The notes below the pieces were generated by a model. That model did no database searches. It was not told where the DNA came from and was given only the letters and a program-made list of their open reading frames with translations. Shown here piece by piece: positions 53,131-63,935 of a stretch of DNA of 64,000 nt (the first letter of the stretch is position 1; each line of letters begins with the position of its first letter). The translations under genes were made by a program, and so were the position numbers. Source of the stretch: Siccirubricoccus phaeus (GTDB taxonomy: Bacteria; Pseudomonadota; Alphaproteobacteria; Acetobacterales; Acetobacteraceae); assembly GCF_008360935.1 (NCBI RefSeq), contig NZ_SRXO01000001.1:372001-436000 (forward strand), given 5' to 3'.

Positions 53131-54050
53131 GCGTAGTGGATCCGGCGGTCGAGAATGCGGGTCTGGATCAGCATTAGCGCCAGCACCACGGCCAGGAAGA
53201 CGGCGGTGATGGCGGCGGAATAGCCGATGCGGAAATAGGTGAAGCCCTCCTTGTACATCACATGCAGCAGCACTTCGGAGGCGTTGTTCGGCCCGCCATC
53301 GGTCAGCGCCGCCACCGTGTCGAAGACGCGGAGGCAGCGTATGGCGGTGATGGTGACGACGAAGAGGGTGGTGGGGCCGAGCAAGGGCCAGGTGACGAGG
53401 CGGAACCGTGCCCAGGGCGAGCGGGCGCCATCCATCTCCGCCGCGGCGTAGAGCTCGGACGGGATGGCGGTGAGGCCGGCCATGAAGAGCACGACGACAT
53501 AGCCGAGATTCTCCCAAAGACCGATGGCGCAAAGGGAGAGCAGCACCCAGTCCGAGGAACCGAGCCAGTTGATCGGCGCCACGCCGAACAGCGCGAGCAG
53601 CCGGTTCACCGGGCCGATGGTGGGGTGCAGCAGGTATTGCCAGGCGGTCGCCATGGCGACGAGCAGCGAGACCACCGGCAGGAAGTAGATGGCGCGGAAG
53701 GTGGCGCGCAGCCGCTTGCCGCCCTCCACCAGCAGGGCGATGAGCAGGCCGAGTCCGATGGAGCTCGGCATCACCAGGGCGACGTAAAGCAGGGTGTTGC
53801 GCAGGGCGGCGAGAAAGGTGCGGTCCTCCAGCAGCTCCGCGTAATTGCCGAGGCCGATCCAGGTGAGGCCACCCGCCCCCAGCTCCCAGTCGGTGAAGGA
53901 GAGGGCGATGAGGGCCAGGCTCGGCCCGAGCAGCAGCAGGAAGAGCGAGAGCATCGCGGGCGCGGAGAGCAGCCAGGCCGCCGCCGCCTCGGACAGCGCG
54001 AAGCGGGCCGGCGGCGGGGCGGCAAAGCGGGGGAGGGGTGCTTCAGGCAT
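53127..54050 (-). CDS. Ugp-like ABC permease (UgpA type)
   Basis: A 307-residue inner-membrane subunit. After a Pro/Ala-rich start, LLSAPAMLSLFLLLLGPSLAL is the first span. ELYAAAEMDGARSPWARFRLVTWPLLGP is the EAA loop contacting the ATPase. DTVAALTDGGPNNASEVLLHVMY fits the UgpA/MalF group. ATG 54050 overlaps the end of the ATPase gene. Confidence 0.9.
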   Translation of the reverse strand: MPEAPLPRFAAPPPARFALSEAAAAWLLSAPAMLSLFLLLLGPSLALIALSFTDWELGAGGLTWIGLGNYAELLEDRTFLAALRNTLLYVALVMPSSIGLGLLIALLVEGGKRLRATFRAIYFLPVVSLLVAMATAWQYLLHPTIGPVNRLLALFGVAPINWLGSSDWVLLSLCAIGLWENLGYVVVLFMAGLTAIPSELYAAAEMDGARSPWARFRLVTWPLLGPTTLFVVTITAIRCLRVFDTVAALTDGGPNNASEVLLHVMYKEGFTYFRIGYSAAITAVFLAVVLALMLIQTRILDRRIHYA

Positions 54051-55182
54051 GCGCCGCCTCGCGCTGCGGGGCAAGGCGGAGGCGCTTGCCCTCGGCGTCG
54101 AACAGGAGGGCGGCGCGCCACTCCACCGCCAGCGCTACCTGGGCGCCGATGGCCAGCCCCGCCGTCTCCGCCTGCGGCAGCCGGGCGATGATCGGCGACT
54201 CATCCGCCGCCAGCCTGCCATGCAGCAGCAGCTCGGCGCCGAGGAATTCCAGGTGCTCGACCCGCGCCGCCAGCCCCTCGCCGGCCAGGGCGAAGGCTTC
54301 CGGCCGCAGCCCCAGGGTCAGCCGCGTGCCGGGCGCCGCCGCGGCCTGCAAGGGCAGCGTCACCGGACCCAACCGCAACCCATCCGGCGCCGCCGCCACC
54401 TTCAGCGTGTTGATGCGCGGGCTGCCGAGGAAAGCGGCGACGCGCAGCTCCGCCGGCTCCTCATACACCTCCCGTGGGGTGCCGAGCTGCAGCACCTCGC
54501 CCCCCATCATCACCGCGACCCGGTCGGACATGGTCATCGCCTCGACCTGGTCATGCGTGACATAGACGGTGGTCACCCCCGCGGCGCGATGCAGCTCGAC
54601 AATCTCCCGCCGGGTGCTGGCGCGCAGCTCGGCATCGAGGTTCGAGAGCGGCTCATCCATCAGGAAGGCGCTGGGCTGGCGCACCAGGGCACGGCCCAGC
54701 GCCACGCGCTGCCGCTGACCGCCGGAAAGCTGCACCGGGCGGCGATCCAGCAGATGCCCGATGCGCAGCATCTCCGCCGCCGCCTGCACCCGCGCCGCGA
54801 TCTCCCGCCGCCGCGCCGCCGTGCCCGGGGCGAGGCGGCCGAGCAAGGGCAGGCGCTGCCAGGGCGTCAGCGCCCGCATCACCAGCGGCACGGCGAGATT
54901 CTCGGCGACCGTCAGATGCGGATAGAGCGCGTAATTCTGGAACACCATGGCGATGTCGCGATCCGCCGCCCGCAGCCGCGTCACCTCCCGCCCGGCGATG
55001 TGGATGGCGCCGGAATCCGCCGTCTTCAGCCCGGCGATGATGCGCAGCAGCGTGGTCTTGCCGCAGCCGGAGGGGCCGACCAGCGAGAGGAATTCCCCCT
55101 GCCGCAATTGCAGCGAGACCGCCTTCAGCACCTGGGTGGCGCCGAAACTCTTGCGGATGCCCTCGATCGCGATGCCGGCCAT
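54043..55182 (-). CDS. Ugp-like ABC transporter ATPase (UgpC type)
   Basis: A 379-residue ATPase of the CUT1 group. Walker A is GPSGCGKTT, the signature LSGGQRQRVALGRALV, Walker B FLMDEPLSNLDAE, and the switch histidine is in VYVTHDQVEAMTM. A C-terminal OB-like regulatory domain (LRPEAFALAGEGLAARVEHLEFLG) follows. It energises the two permeases downstream. ATG 55182 lies 7 bases after the phosphodiesterase stop. Confidence 0.92.
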   Translation of the reverse strand: MAGIAIEGIRKSFGATQVLKAVSLQLRQGEFLSLVGPSGCGKTTLLRIIAGLKTADSGAIHIAGREVTRLRAADRDIAMVFQNYALYPHLTVAENLAVPLVMRALTPWQRLPLLGRLAPGTAARRREIAARVQAAAEMLRIGHLLDRRPVQLSGGQRQRVALGRALVRQPSAFLMDEPLSNLDAELRASTRREIVELHRAAGVTTVYVTHDQVEAMTMSDRVAVMMGGEVLQLGTPREVYEEPAELRVAAFLGSPRINTLKVAAAPDGLRLGPVTLPLQAAAAPGTRLTLGLRPEAFALAGEGLAARVEHLEFLGAELLLHGRLAADESPIIARLPQAETAGLAIGAQVALAVEWRAALLFDAEGKRLRLAPQREAAHA

Positions 55183-55189
55183 GCCCGCC

Positions 55190-56032
55190 TCAGCCGGCCT
55201 TGGCCAGCAGCGGGGAGCTGGGATAGGCCTCCTCCCGCACCTCATGGATATGCGGGCGCTCCATGCCTGCCGGCGCCACCAGCTCCGTCTCCACCGCATC
55301 CGGGCCGAAGCGGTGCAGCAGCCAGCCGCAGGGGCGCTCGCCGGGCAGGTCCGGCTGCTCCTCCGGCGCCACGATGAAGGCGACGGAGGGGGCCCAGGCC
55401 AGCGTCGCGGCGCCCCGCCGCTGCGCATGGTGCAGGTGCAGATGGCCGGAGCCGATCAGGCGCAGCGCCTTATGCTCATAGAGCGGCGCCAGCGCGGCCC
55501 GGGCGAAGGGCGGCACCGACCAGTAGTCGAAGATCGGGTCGGCGGGGTCGGCGATGAAGAAGGGCTTGTGCAGGAAAACCGCCAGAAGCCGGTCGCCGAG
55601 CGAGTCGAGCTGCGCCGCGATGAAATCGAGCTGTGCCGCTTCCTCCGGCAAGCCGCTGCCCATCACCTGGCTGTTCAGGCCGAGCAGGCGCCAGCCCTCG
55701 CGGTCCATCGCCCAGACATCCTCGCCCATGTAATGGCGGAACCGCGCCAGGCGTTCGGCATTCACCGGCTGGCGCGGCGCGCGGTCCGGGTGGTCGCCCA
55801 CGTCATGGTTGCCGGGCACGCAGAGCACCTTGCCGGGCAGGCGGCGATAGCAGTCCGCGGTGAGGGCGAAATCCGCCTCGCGGTCCGCGCCGTCCAGGGA
55901 GACATCGCCGCTCGCCACCAGCACGTCCGGCGGGCTGGTGGCCAGCGCCGCTGCCAGGCGCTCGAAATTCCCGCGGAAGAGCGGGGTCGGGGCGCCGAGA
56001 TGCGTGTCCGAGAATTGGGCGAGAGTGAACAT
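55190..56032 (-). CDS. Calcineurin-like phosphodiesterase
   Basis: A 280-residue metallophosphoesterase. The metal ligands are in FSDTHLG, SGDVSLDG, VPGNHDVGDH, FLHKPFF and GSGHLHLHHA. It resembles glycerophosphodiesterase/3',5'-cAMP phosphodiesterase (GpdQ/CpdA) enzymes. AGGGG precedes ATG 56032. Its place as first gene of the Ugp-like operon and opposite a phosphonate-monoester-hydrolase-type gene suggests hydrolysis of an imported phosphodiester in the cytoplasm. Confidence 0.88.
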   Translation of the reverse strand: MFTLAQFSDTHLGAPTPLFRGNFERLAAALATSPPDVLVASGDVSLDGADREADFALTADCYRRLPGKVLCVPGNHDVGDHPDRAPRQPVNAERLARFRHYMGEDVWAMDREGWRLLGLNSQVMGSGLPEEAAQLDFIAAQLDSLGDRLLAVFLHKPFFIADPADPIFDYWSVPPFARAALAPLYEHKALRLIGSGHLHLHHAQRRGAATLAWAPSVAFIVAPEEQPDLPGERPCGWLLHRFGPDAVETELVAPAGMERPHIHEVREEAYPSSPLLAKAG

Positions 56033-56131
56033 GCGGGCCCCTGCTATGCGCGATCGGAGCTGGGGATAGGGAAGTTGCATTGCGGTCCGATGACGGATGC
56101 GTGGCGCTTGCATGGCAATGCGCCGAGCAGA

Positions 56132-56165
56132 GTGTCACGCAATGGACGCGATTCCGTCACATAAT
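56132..56165 (+). promoter_or_regulatory. Candidate Pho box and -10 element before the hydrolase gene
   Basis: Three heptamers with an 11-bp period, GTGTCAC-GCAA-TGGACGC-GATT-CCGTCAC (56132-56160), resemble the CTGTCAT-N4-CTGTCAC Pho box bound by PhoB. The first two form the normal 18-bp box, and CATAAT (56160-56165), a fair -10, lies 10 bp further on, the usual distance. The rightward gene starts at 56218. Binding by PhoB is inferred. Confidence 0.45.
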
Positions 56166-56217
56166 CTTCGGCAAAAGGCGGCTATCGCGGCCCCGTCCAT
56201 CAGGGGCGGCATGGCGC

Positions 56218-57771
56218 ATGGGGCAGCGGCGGAATGTTCTGCTGATCGTGGTCGATCAGTGGCGGGCGGATTTCCTGCCCTGGCTGGGCGCGGAATTCCT
56301 CCGCCTGCCGAATCTGGCGCGGCTGGCGCGGGAGGGCGTGACCTTCGCCAACCACGTCACCACCACCGTGCCCTGCGGCCCGGCGCGCGCCTCGCTGCTG
56401 ACGGGGCTTTACCTGATGAACCACCGGGCGGTGCAGAACACCGTGCCGCTGGATGCGCGCCACATGAATCTGGGCAAGGCGCTGCGCCGCATCGGCTATG
56501 ACCCGGCGCTGATCGGCTACACCACCACCACGCCCGACCCGCGCAGCACCTTCCCGCGCGATCCGCGCTTCACCTCGCTGGGCGATCTGATGGAGGGATT
56601 CCGCAGCGTCGGCGCCTTCGAGCCGACGATGGACGGGTATTTCGGCTGGCTGGCGCATTCCGGCTACCCGCTGCCGGCGCGGCGCGAGGATATCTGGCTG
56701 CCGGAAGGCGAGGATACGGTGCCGGGCGTGACCAACCGGCCCTGCCGGATTCCGGCCGCGCTGTCCGACACCGCCTACTTCACCGAACGGGCGCTGACCT
56801 ACCTCAAGGGCGTCGGCGACAAGCCCTGGTTCCTGCATCTCGGCTATTACCGGCCGCACCCGCCCTTCATCGCGCCGGCGCCCTACCACGCCGCCTACAG
56901 CCCGGCGGAGATGCCGGCGCCGGTGCGGCAGCCGAGCTGGCAGGCGGAGGCGAAGCAGCATCCGCTGCTGGAGTTCTACCTGCACGGTATCGGCCAGGGC
57001 AGTTTCTTCCATGGCGCGGACGGCGCGGCGACGGCGCTGGACGAGGCCTCCATCCGCCAGATGCGCGCCACCTATTGCGGGCTGATGCAGGAGATCGACG
57101 ACAATCTCGGCCGGGTCTTCGCCTGGCTGGATGAGACAGGGCAGTGGCAGGACACCATGGTGGTGTTCACCTCCGATCATGGCGAACAGCTCGGCGACCA
57201 TTGGCTGCTCGGCAAGATCGGCTATTTCGACGAAAGCTTCCGCATTCCGCTGGTGGTGAAGGAGGCAGGGGCGCCGGCGCGGGCGGGCGCGGTGGAACGG
57301 GCCTTCACCGAGAGCATCGACATCATGCCGACCATCCTGGACTGGCTAGGCGGCGAGATTCCGCGCGCGGTGGATGGGCATTCCCTGCTGCCGCTGGTCC
57401 GCGGCGGCGCGCCGCAAGGCTGGCGCGACGCGCTGCATTACGAATACGACTTCCGCGACGTCTTCTACTCGCAGCCCGAGAGCGCGCTGCGGCTGCCGAT
57501 GGATGCCTGCAGCCTCTGCGTGATCCAGGATGCGCGATACAAATACGTGCATTTCGCCGCGCTGCCGCCGCTGTTCTTCGATCTCGAACGCGACCCCCAC
57601 CAATTCGAGAACCTGGCCGAAAGCCCGGCCCATGCCGGGCTGGTGAAGGAGTATGCGCAGCGCGCCCTCTCCTGGCGGCTGCGGCATGCCGAACGCACCC
57701 TGACCGGCTTCCGCGCGACGCCGGAGGGCCTCGAGGACCGCACCGCCCCCCGGGAAGGAGCCACCGCATGA
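56218..57771 (+). CDS. Sulfatase-family phosphonate monoester hydrolase/phosphodiesterase
   Basis: A 517-residue alkaline-phosphatase-superfamily enzyme. NVLLIVVDQWRADFLPWLG binds metal, and VPCGPARASLLTG holds the C-x-P-x-R cysteine that is converted to formylglycine. NHRAVQNTVPLDARHMNLGK and FTSDHGEQLGDHWLLGK are shared with phosphonate monoester hydrolases. Such enzymes cleave phosphonate monoesters, phosphodiesters and sometimes sulfates. Its stop overlaps the next start (ATGA). It has no signal peptide, so it acts in the cytoplasm. Confidence 0.88.
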   Translation: MGQRRNVLLIVVDQWRADFLPWLGAEFLRLPNLARLAREGVTFANHVTTTVPCGPARASLLTGLYLMNHRAVQNTVPLDARHMNLGKALRRIGYDPALIGYTTTTPDPRSTFPRDPRFTSLGDLMEGFRSVGAFEPTMDGYFGWLAHSGYPLPARREDIWLPEGEDTVPGVTNRPCRIPAALSDTAYFTERALTYLKGVGDKPWFLHLGYYRPHPPFIAPAPYHAAYSPAEMPAPVRQPSWQAEAKQHPLLEFYLHGIGQGSFFHGADGAATALDEASIRQMRATYCGLMQEIDDNLGRVFAWLDETGQWQDTMVVFTSDHGEQLGDHWLLGKIGYFDESFRIPLVVKEAGAPARAGAVERAFTESIDIMPTILDWLGGEIPRAVDGHSLLPLVRGGAPQGWRDALHYEYDFRDVFYSQPESALRLPMDACSLCVIQDARYKYVHFAALPPLFFDLERDPHQFENLAESPAHAGLVKEYAQRALSWRLRHAERTLTGFRATPEGLEDRTAPREGATA

Positions 57772-59390
57772 TCAACCGCCGCACCCTGCTGGCCGGCGCC
57801 GGCCTCGCCGCCGGCGCCCTGCCACGCTTCGCCATCGGCCAGGCCGACAACCGGCCCTCCATCACCGTCGCGGTGCAGAAGATCAGCAACACCAACACGC
57901 TGGAGCCGCTGCGCGAGCAGTCCAATGTGGGGGAGCGGGTGCTGCTGACCTCCATCTGGGAAGGGCTGCTGGGGCGGGACTATTCCCGCCAGCTCCAGAC
58001 GATTCCGGTGCTCGCCACCGAGGTGAGGCGGATCAGCGACAGCATCGTGGAGGTGAAGCTCCGCGAGGGCGTGCGCTTCCACAATGGCGACGAGCTGACC
58101 GCCGAGGATGTCGCCGCCTCCTTCGGCAATGACCGCATGTTCGGCCCGCAGGGCCCGAACAGCAGCGGCACGATCCGCGTCGGCGAGGTGAACCCCGCCC
58201 GCGCCGGCCGCGAACTGCCGATCGAGGTGCCGGCCGTCGCCAATCGCAGCTTCCCGGGCTTCGAGCGCATCGAGGTGGTGGACAAGTACACGCTGCGCTG
58301 GGTGAACCGCACGCCGGACGTGACGCTGGAAGGCCGCATGGCCCGCTACGGCGCGGAAATCCACAGCCGCCGCGGCTTCGCCGAGGCCGCCACCTGGCTG
58401 GATTGGGGGCGCAAGCCCGTCACCACCGGCCCCTACATGGTCGCGGAATTCCGCCCCGACACCTCGCTGACCCTGGTGGCGCATGATTCCTATTGGGCCG
58501 GCCGCCCGCCGCTGAAGCAGCTCCGCTTCGTGGAAGTCCCGGAAGTGGCCTCCCGCATCAACGGGCTGCTCTCCGGCGAATACCACTTCGCCTGCGACAT
58601 CCCGCCCGACCAGATCACCGGCATCGAGCGCAACCGTGCCTTCGAGGTGCAGGGCGGGACGATCCCCAATCACCGGCTGACGGTGTTCGACAAGACCCAT
58701 GCGGTGCTGCGCAACCCGCTGGTGCGCCGCGCCTTCACCCATGCCATCGACCGCCAGGCGATCGTCGAGAGCCTCTGGGCCGGCCGCACCACCATCCCGC
58801 GCGGCCTGCAATGGGAGTTCTACGGCGAGATGTTCCAGGCCGATTGGGAAGTGCCGAAATACGATGTCGCCGAGGCGCGTCGCCTGCTGCGCGAGGCGGG
58901 CTACAAGGGCGAACCCATCCCCTACCGCCTGCTGAACAACTACTACACGAATCAGACGCCCACCGCGCAGGTACTTGTAGAAATGTGGCGCGCCGCCGGG
59001 CTGAACGTGCAGATCGAGATGAAGGAGAATTGGTCGCAGATCCTGGAGCGCAGCCCGACCCGCGCGGTGCGCGACTGGTCGAACAGCGGCCTCTACAGCG
59101 ACCCGGTCTCGTCGCTGGTGAATCAGCACGGGCCGAATGGCCAGCAGCAGCAGGTGGGCGAGTACGAGAACGCCGAGTTCAACCAGCTTTCCGTGGAGCT
59201 GGAAACCAGCACGGACCGCGCCCGCCGCCGCGCCGTCTTCCGCCGCATGCTGGAAATCGCCGAACGCGAGGACCCCGCCTATACCGTGCTGCACCAGAAC
59301 GCGACCTTCACGGCGAAGCGCAAGGAGATCCGCTGGAAGGCGGCACCGGCCTTCGCCATGGATTTCCGTGCCAATAACTGGGGCGCCTGA
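57768..59390 (+). CDS. Family-5 (Dpp-like) periplasmic binding protein 1
   Basis: A 540-residue periplasmic receptor with a Tat-type signal peptide (INRRTLLAGAGLAAGALPRF). VRFHNGDELTAEDVAASF, KPVTTGPYMVAEF and LVRRAFTHAIDRQAIVESLW are the family landmarks. GGAAGGAG precedes the start. It is followed at once by a paralogue, so two receptors share one Dpp-like permease. Family members bind peptides, but also opines and glycerol- or phosphate-linked compounds. Confidence 0.88.
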   Translation: MINRRTLLAGAGLAAGALPRFAIGQADNRPSITVAVQKISNTNTLEPLREQSNVGERVLLTSIWEGLLGRDYSRQLQTIPVLATEVRRISDSIVEVKLREGVRFHNGDELTAEDVAASFGNDRMFGPQGPNSSGTIRVGEVNPARAGRELPIEVPAVANRSFPGFERIEVVDKYTLRWVNRTPDVTLEGRMARYGAEIHSRRGFAEAATWLDWGRKPVTTGPYMVAEFRPDTSLTLVAHDSYWAGRPPLKQLRFVEVPEVASRINGLLSGEYHFACDIPPDQITGIERNRAFEVQGGTIPNHRLTVFDKTHAVLRNPLVRRAFTHAIDRQAIVESLWAGRTTIPRGLQWEFYGEMFQADWEVPKYDVAEARRLLREAGYKGEPIPYRLLNNYYTNQTPTAQVLVEMWRAAGLNVQIEMKENWSQILERSPTRAVRDWSNSGLYSDPVSSLVNQHGPNGQQQQVGEYENAEFNQLSVELETSTDRARRRAVFRRMLEIAEREDPAYTVLHQNATFTAKRKEIRWKAAPAFAMDFRANNWGA

Positions 59391-59391
59391 G

Positions 59392-61008
59392 GTGGCGTTC
59401 CGCCGTCGCTCGCTGCTGGGGGCGGCGCTCGCCGCCCCGGCGCTACCGCGCTTCGCCATCGCTCAGGCGGATTCGCGCCCGGTCGTCACCATCGCGGTGC
59501 AGAAGATCAGCAACACCAACACGCTGGAGACGCTGCGCGAGCAGTCCAATGTCGGCAGCCGCACCTGGTTCAGCATCGCCGAGACGCTGATCGAGCAGGA
59601 TTGGTGGGACGACCTGACGCTGCGCCCGGCGCTCGCCACCGCATGGCGCCGCATCGACGAACGCACCCTGGAGCTGACGCTGCGGGAGGGCGTGCGCTTT
59701 CACGACGGCCACGTGATGACGGCCGAGGATGTCGCCTTCTCCTTCGGGCCCGAGCGCATGGGCTGGGGGCTGACGCTCGATCAGGCGCGCAACCTCTTCG
59801 GCAGCGTGCCCGGCCAGTCCCGCGGCCGCACCCCGCCGCCCGAGGCCCTGGCCGTCGCCCGCCGCACCTATCCGGCGCTGGAGCGGGTCGAGGTCATCGA
59901 CTCGCGCACCGTGCGCTTCGTCAACCGCACGCCGGACCTCGCCATGGAGGGCCGCATCAGCCGCAACACCGGCATGATCCTCTCCCGCGCCGCGTTCGAG
60001 GCCGCGCCGAGCTGGCTCGACTGGTCGCGCCGCCCGATCGGCACCGGCCCCTTCCGCGTCGCCGAATTCCGCCCCGACCAGTCGCTGGTGCTGGAAGCCT
60101 TCGACGACTACTGGGGCGGCGCCCCGCCGGTGAAGCGGCTGCGTTTCCTGGAAGTGCCGGAGGTGGCGAGCCGGATCAACGCGCTGCTCTCCGGCGAGGC
60201 GGATTTCGCCTGCGACATGCCGCCGGACCAGATCGACGGCATCGCCCGCAGCGCCCGCCATGAGGTAGTCGGCGGCCCGATCATGAACCACCGGCTGACG
60301 GTGTTCGACAAGACGCATCCGCAGCTTGCCAACCCGCTGGTGCGCCGCGCCTTCACCCATGCGATCGACCGCGAAGCGATCGTGGCGGCACTCTGGGGCG
60401 GCCGCGCGCCGGTGCCGCGCGGGCTGCAATTCGACTTCTACGGCTCGATGCTGCACGCCGACTGGGCGGTGCCGCGCTTCGACCCGAATGAGGCGAAGCG
60501 GCTGCTGCGCCAGGCGGGCTACAAGGGCGACCCGATCCCCTACCGGCTGCTCGCCGGCTACTACACCAACCAGCTTCCCACCGCCCAGGTGCTGGTGGAG
60601 GGCTGGCGCGCCGTCGGGCTGAACGTCGTGATCGAGATGCGGGAGAATTTCCCGCAGGTGCTCTCGCGGGAGGGGCAGCGCGGCGTCAGGGATTGGTCCA
60701 ACAGCGCCTCCTTCAACGATCCCGTCTCCTCGCTGACCGCGCAGCACGGGCCGGATGGCCAGCAATGGCAGATCGGCGAGTGGCGCAACGAGGAATTCGG
60801 CCGCCTCTCCCAGGTGCTGGAACAGGGCACCGACCCGGCGCAGCGCCGTACCACCTTCCGCCGCATGCTGGAGATCGCGGAGCGGGAGGACCCCGCCTAT
60901 ACCGTGCTGCACCAATCGGTGAATCTCACCGCCAAGCGGCGGGATTTGCGCTGGCGGGCGGGGCAGAGCTTCGTCATGGATTTCCGCCGGCGGAATTGGG
61001 CGGGCTGA
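59392..61008 (+). CDS. Family-5 (Dpp-like) periplasmic binding protein 2
   Basis: A 538-residue paralogue of the preceding receptor, with near-identical stretches such as TIAVQKISNTNTLE (ITVAVQKISNTNTLE in the other) and NHRLTVFDKTH. It begins at a GTG (59392) one base after the previous stop, with a signal peptide (FRRRSLLGAALAAPALPRF). The ligand-site parts differ, for example WDDLTLRPALA against RDYSRQLQTIPVLA. Tandem duplication followed by divergence is likely. Confidence 0.88.
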   Translation: MAFRRRSLLGAALAAPALPRFAIAQADSRPVVTIAVQKISNTNTLETLREQSNVGSRTWFSIAETLIEQDWWDDLTLRPALATAWRRIDERTLELTLREGVRFHDGHVMTAEDVAFSFGPERMGWGLTLDQARNLFGSVPGQSRGRTPPPEALAVARRTYPALERVEVIDSRTVRFVNRTPDLAMEGRISRNTGMILSRAAFEAAPSWLDWSRRPIGTGPFRVAEFRPDQSLVLEAFDDYWGGAPPVKRLRFLEVPEVASRINALLSGEADFACDMPPDQIDGIARSARHEVVGGPIMNHRLTVFDKTHPQLANPLVRRAFTHAIDREAIVAALWGGRAPVPRGLQFDFYGSMLHADWAVPRFDPNEAKRLLRQAGYKGDPIPYRLLAGYYTNQLPTAQVLVEGWRAVGLNVVIEMRENFPQVLSREGQRGVRDWSNSASFNDPVSSLTAQHGPDGQQWQIGEWRNEEFGRLSQVLEQGTDPAQRRTTFRRMLEIAEREDPAYTVLHQSVNLTAKRRDLRWRAGQSFVMDFRRRNWAG

Positions 61009-61011
61009 GGC

Positions 61012-61976
<965 letters not shown>

Positions 61977-61980
<4 letters not shown>

Positions 61981-63002
61981 GGTCCGCCCCCCTGCTGCAG
62001 GCGGAGAACCTGGTCCGCCGCTACTGGATGCGCCGCGGGGTGTTCGGCCGCCCGGCCGAGGTGCGGGCTGTCGATGGCGTCTCCCTCACCCTGGAGCGCG
62101 GCCGCACCCTCGGCCTGGTCGGCGAAAGCGGCTGCGGCAAATCCACCACCGGCCGGCTGGTGCTGGGGCTGGAGACGCCGGATGCCGGCCAGGTCAGCGT
62201 GGATGGCCAGCCCATGCCGCCCCCCGGCAGCCCCGCCTGGCGCGCCATGCGGGCGCGCATGCAGCTGGTCTTCCAGGACCCGCTGGGCGCGCTGGACCGC
62301 CGCATGCCGGTCGGCGCCCAGATCACCGAGCCGCTGGAGATCCACCACATCGGCGACCGCCCGGCGAAGCTGGCCTCGCTGCTGCAGGATGTCGGCCTCC
62401 GCCCCGACCAGGCGGCGCGCTACCCGCATGAGCTCTCCGGCGGCCAGCGCCAGCGCGCCGTGCTGGCCCGCGCCTTGGCCACCGACCCGGCGCTGCTGGT
62501 CTGCGACGAGCCGATCAGCGCCCTCGACGTCTCCATCCAGGCCCAGGTGATGAACCTGCTGGTGGAATTGCAGGCGCGCCACGGCATGGCGGTGCTGTTC
62601 ATCAGCCACGACCTGCGGGCGGTGCGGCAGGTCAGCCACCGCGTGGCGGTGATGTATCTCGGCCGCATCGTGGAGGAGGGGGAGCCGGATGCGGTGCTGC
62701 ACGCGCCGGCCCACCCCTATGCGCAGGCGCTGGTCTCCGCCATTCCGCATCCGGGGCGCCGGCAGCAGCGCATCCTGCTGCAGGGCGACCCGCCCAACCC
62801 GGCGGACAGGCCCAGCGGCTGCGCCTTCCACCCGCGCTGCGCCCTGGCCATCGCCCGCTGCCAGACGGATGATCCGGTGCTGAAGCCGCGCCTCGCCGAT
62901 GGCCGCCGCGTCGCCTGCCATGTGGCGCATGGCGAGACGCCCGCCGGCGGTCGGAACCATAATTGGGGGGAGAGCTCCCTCGCCCCGGTCAGGGCGGCCT
63001 GA
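61977..63002 (+). CDS. Dpp/Opp-like ABC transporter ATPase 2
   Basis: A 341-residue ATPase, the DppF-type partner of the preceding gene. Walker A GESGCGKST, signature LSGGQRQRAVLARAL, Walker B LLVCDEPISALDVS and FISHDLRAVRQ. GCAFHPRCALAIARC again carries clustered cysteines. It overlaps the first ATPase by 4 nt; the permease gene starts 1 base after its stop. Confidence 0.92.
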
Positions 63003-63003
63003 G

Positions 63004-63933
63004 ATGCTGCGCTTCCTCGCCACCCGCCTGCTGCGCGCCGCCGTCACCGTGGTGCTGGTCGTCACCTTCGCCTTCGTGGTGCTGCGCCTCTCCGGCGATC
63101 CCGCGCAGATCATCATGGGCGCCGATGCGCCGCCCGAGGCGGTGGAGGCCTTCCGCCGCGCCTGGGGCCTCGATGATCCGATCTGGATGCAGTATCTGCG
63201 CTATTTCGGCGCCATCATCGGCGGCGACCTTGGCCGTTCGATGCGGGATGGCCGCGATGCCATCGCACTCGTCGCGGAACGCATCCCGGCAACGCTGGCA
63301 CTGACCATCCCGGCGCTGCTCATAAAGCTCTGCATCGGCATCCCGGCTGGCATCACCGCGGCCTTGCACCGCAATTCCCCGATCGATCGGGCGGTGATGG
63401 TGCTGGCCGTCGCCGGCTTCACCGTGCCCTCTTTCGTGCTCGGCCTGCTGCTGGTGCTGGTCTTCGCCGTGCAGCTCGGCTGGCTGCCCTCGGGCGGGCA
63501 GGAGAGTTGGCGGCATGCGGTGCTGCCCATCCTCACCCTCGGCATCGGCGGGGCGGCGGTGCTGGCACGCTTCACCCGCAGCGCGATGCTGGAGGTGCTG
63601 GGCCAGCCCTATATCCGGACCGCCTCCGCCAAGGGCGTGCCCTGGCGGGCGGTGGTCTGGGGCCATGCGCTGCCCAACGCCGCCATCCCGACCGTCACCA
63701 TCATCGGCTTCATGGTCGGCAGCCTGATCGCGGGCGCGGTGGTGGTGGAGAGCGTCTTCTCCTGGCCCGGCGTCGGCCGGCTGCTGGTGGTGGCGGTGGC
63801 GAACCGCGACCTCGCCGTGGTGCAATGCGTGCTGCTGCTGGTCGCCGGCACCATGGTGACGGCCAACCTGGTGGTGGATCTGCTGTACGGCGCGCTGGAC
63901 CCCCGGCTGCGCAGCCAGGCGAGGGGGGCCTGA
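63004..63933 (+). CDS. Dpp/Opp-like ABC permease (DppB type)
   Basis: A 309-residue inner-membrane subunit with six spans. FLATRLLRAAVTVVLVVTFA is the family opening, and YIRTASAKGVPWRAVVWGHALPNAAIP is the EAA loop that contacts the ATPases. GSLIAGAVVVESVFSWPGVG follows. It pairs with the truncated permease after it. Confidence 0.93.
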   Translation: MLRFLATRLLRAAVTVVLVVTFAFVVLRLSGDPAQIIMGADAPPEAVEAFRRAWGLDDPIWMQYLRYFGAIIGGDLGRSMRDGRDAIALVAERIPATLALTIPALLIKLCIGIPAGITAALHRNSPIDRAVMVLAVAGFTVPSFVLGLLLVLVFAVQLGWLPSGGQESWRHAVLPILTLGIGGAAVLARFTRSAMLEVLGQPYIRTASAKGVPWRAVVWGHALPNAAIPTVTIIGFMVGSLIAGAVVVESVFSWPGVGRLLVVAVANRDLAVVQCVLLLVAGTMVTANLVVDLLYGALDPRLRSQARGA

Positions 63934-63935
63934 GC

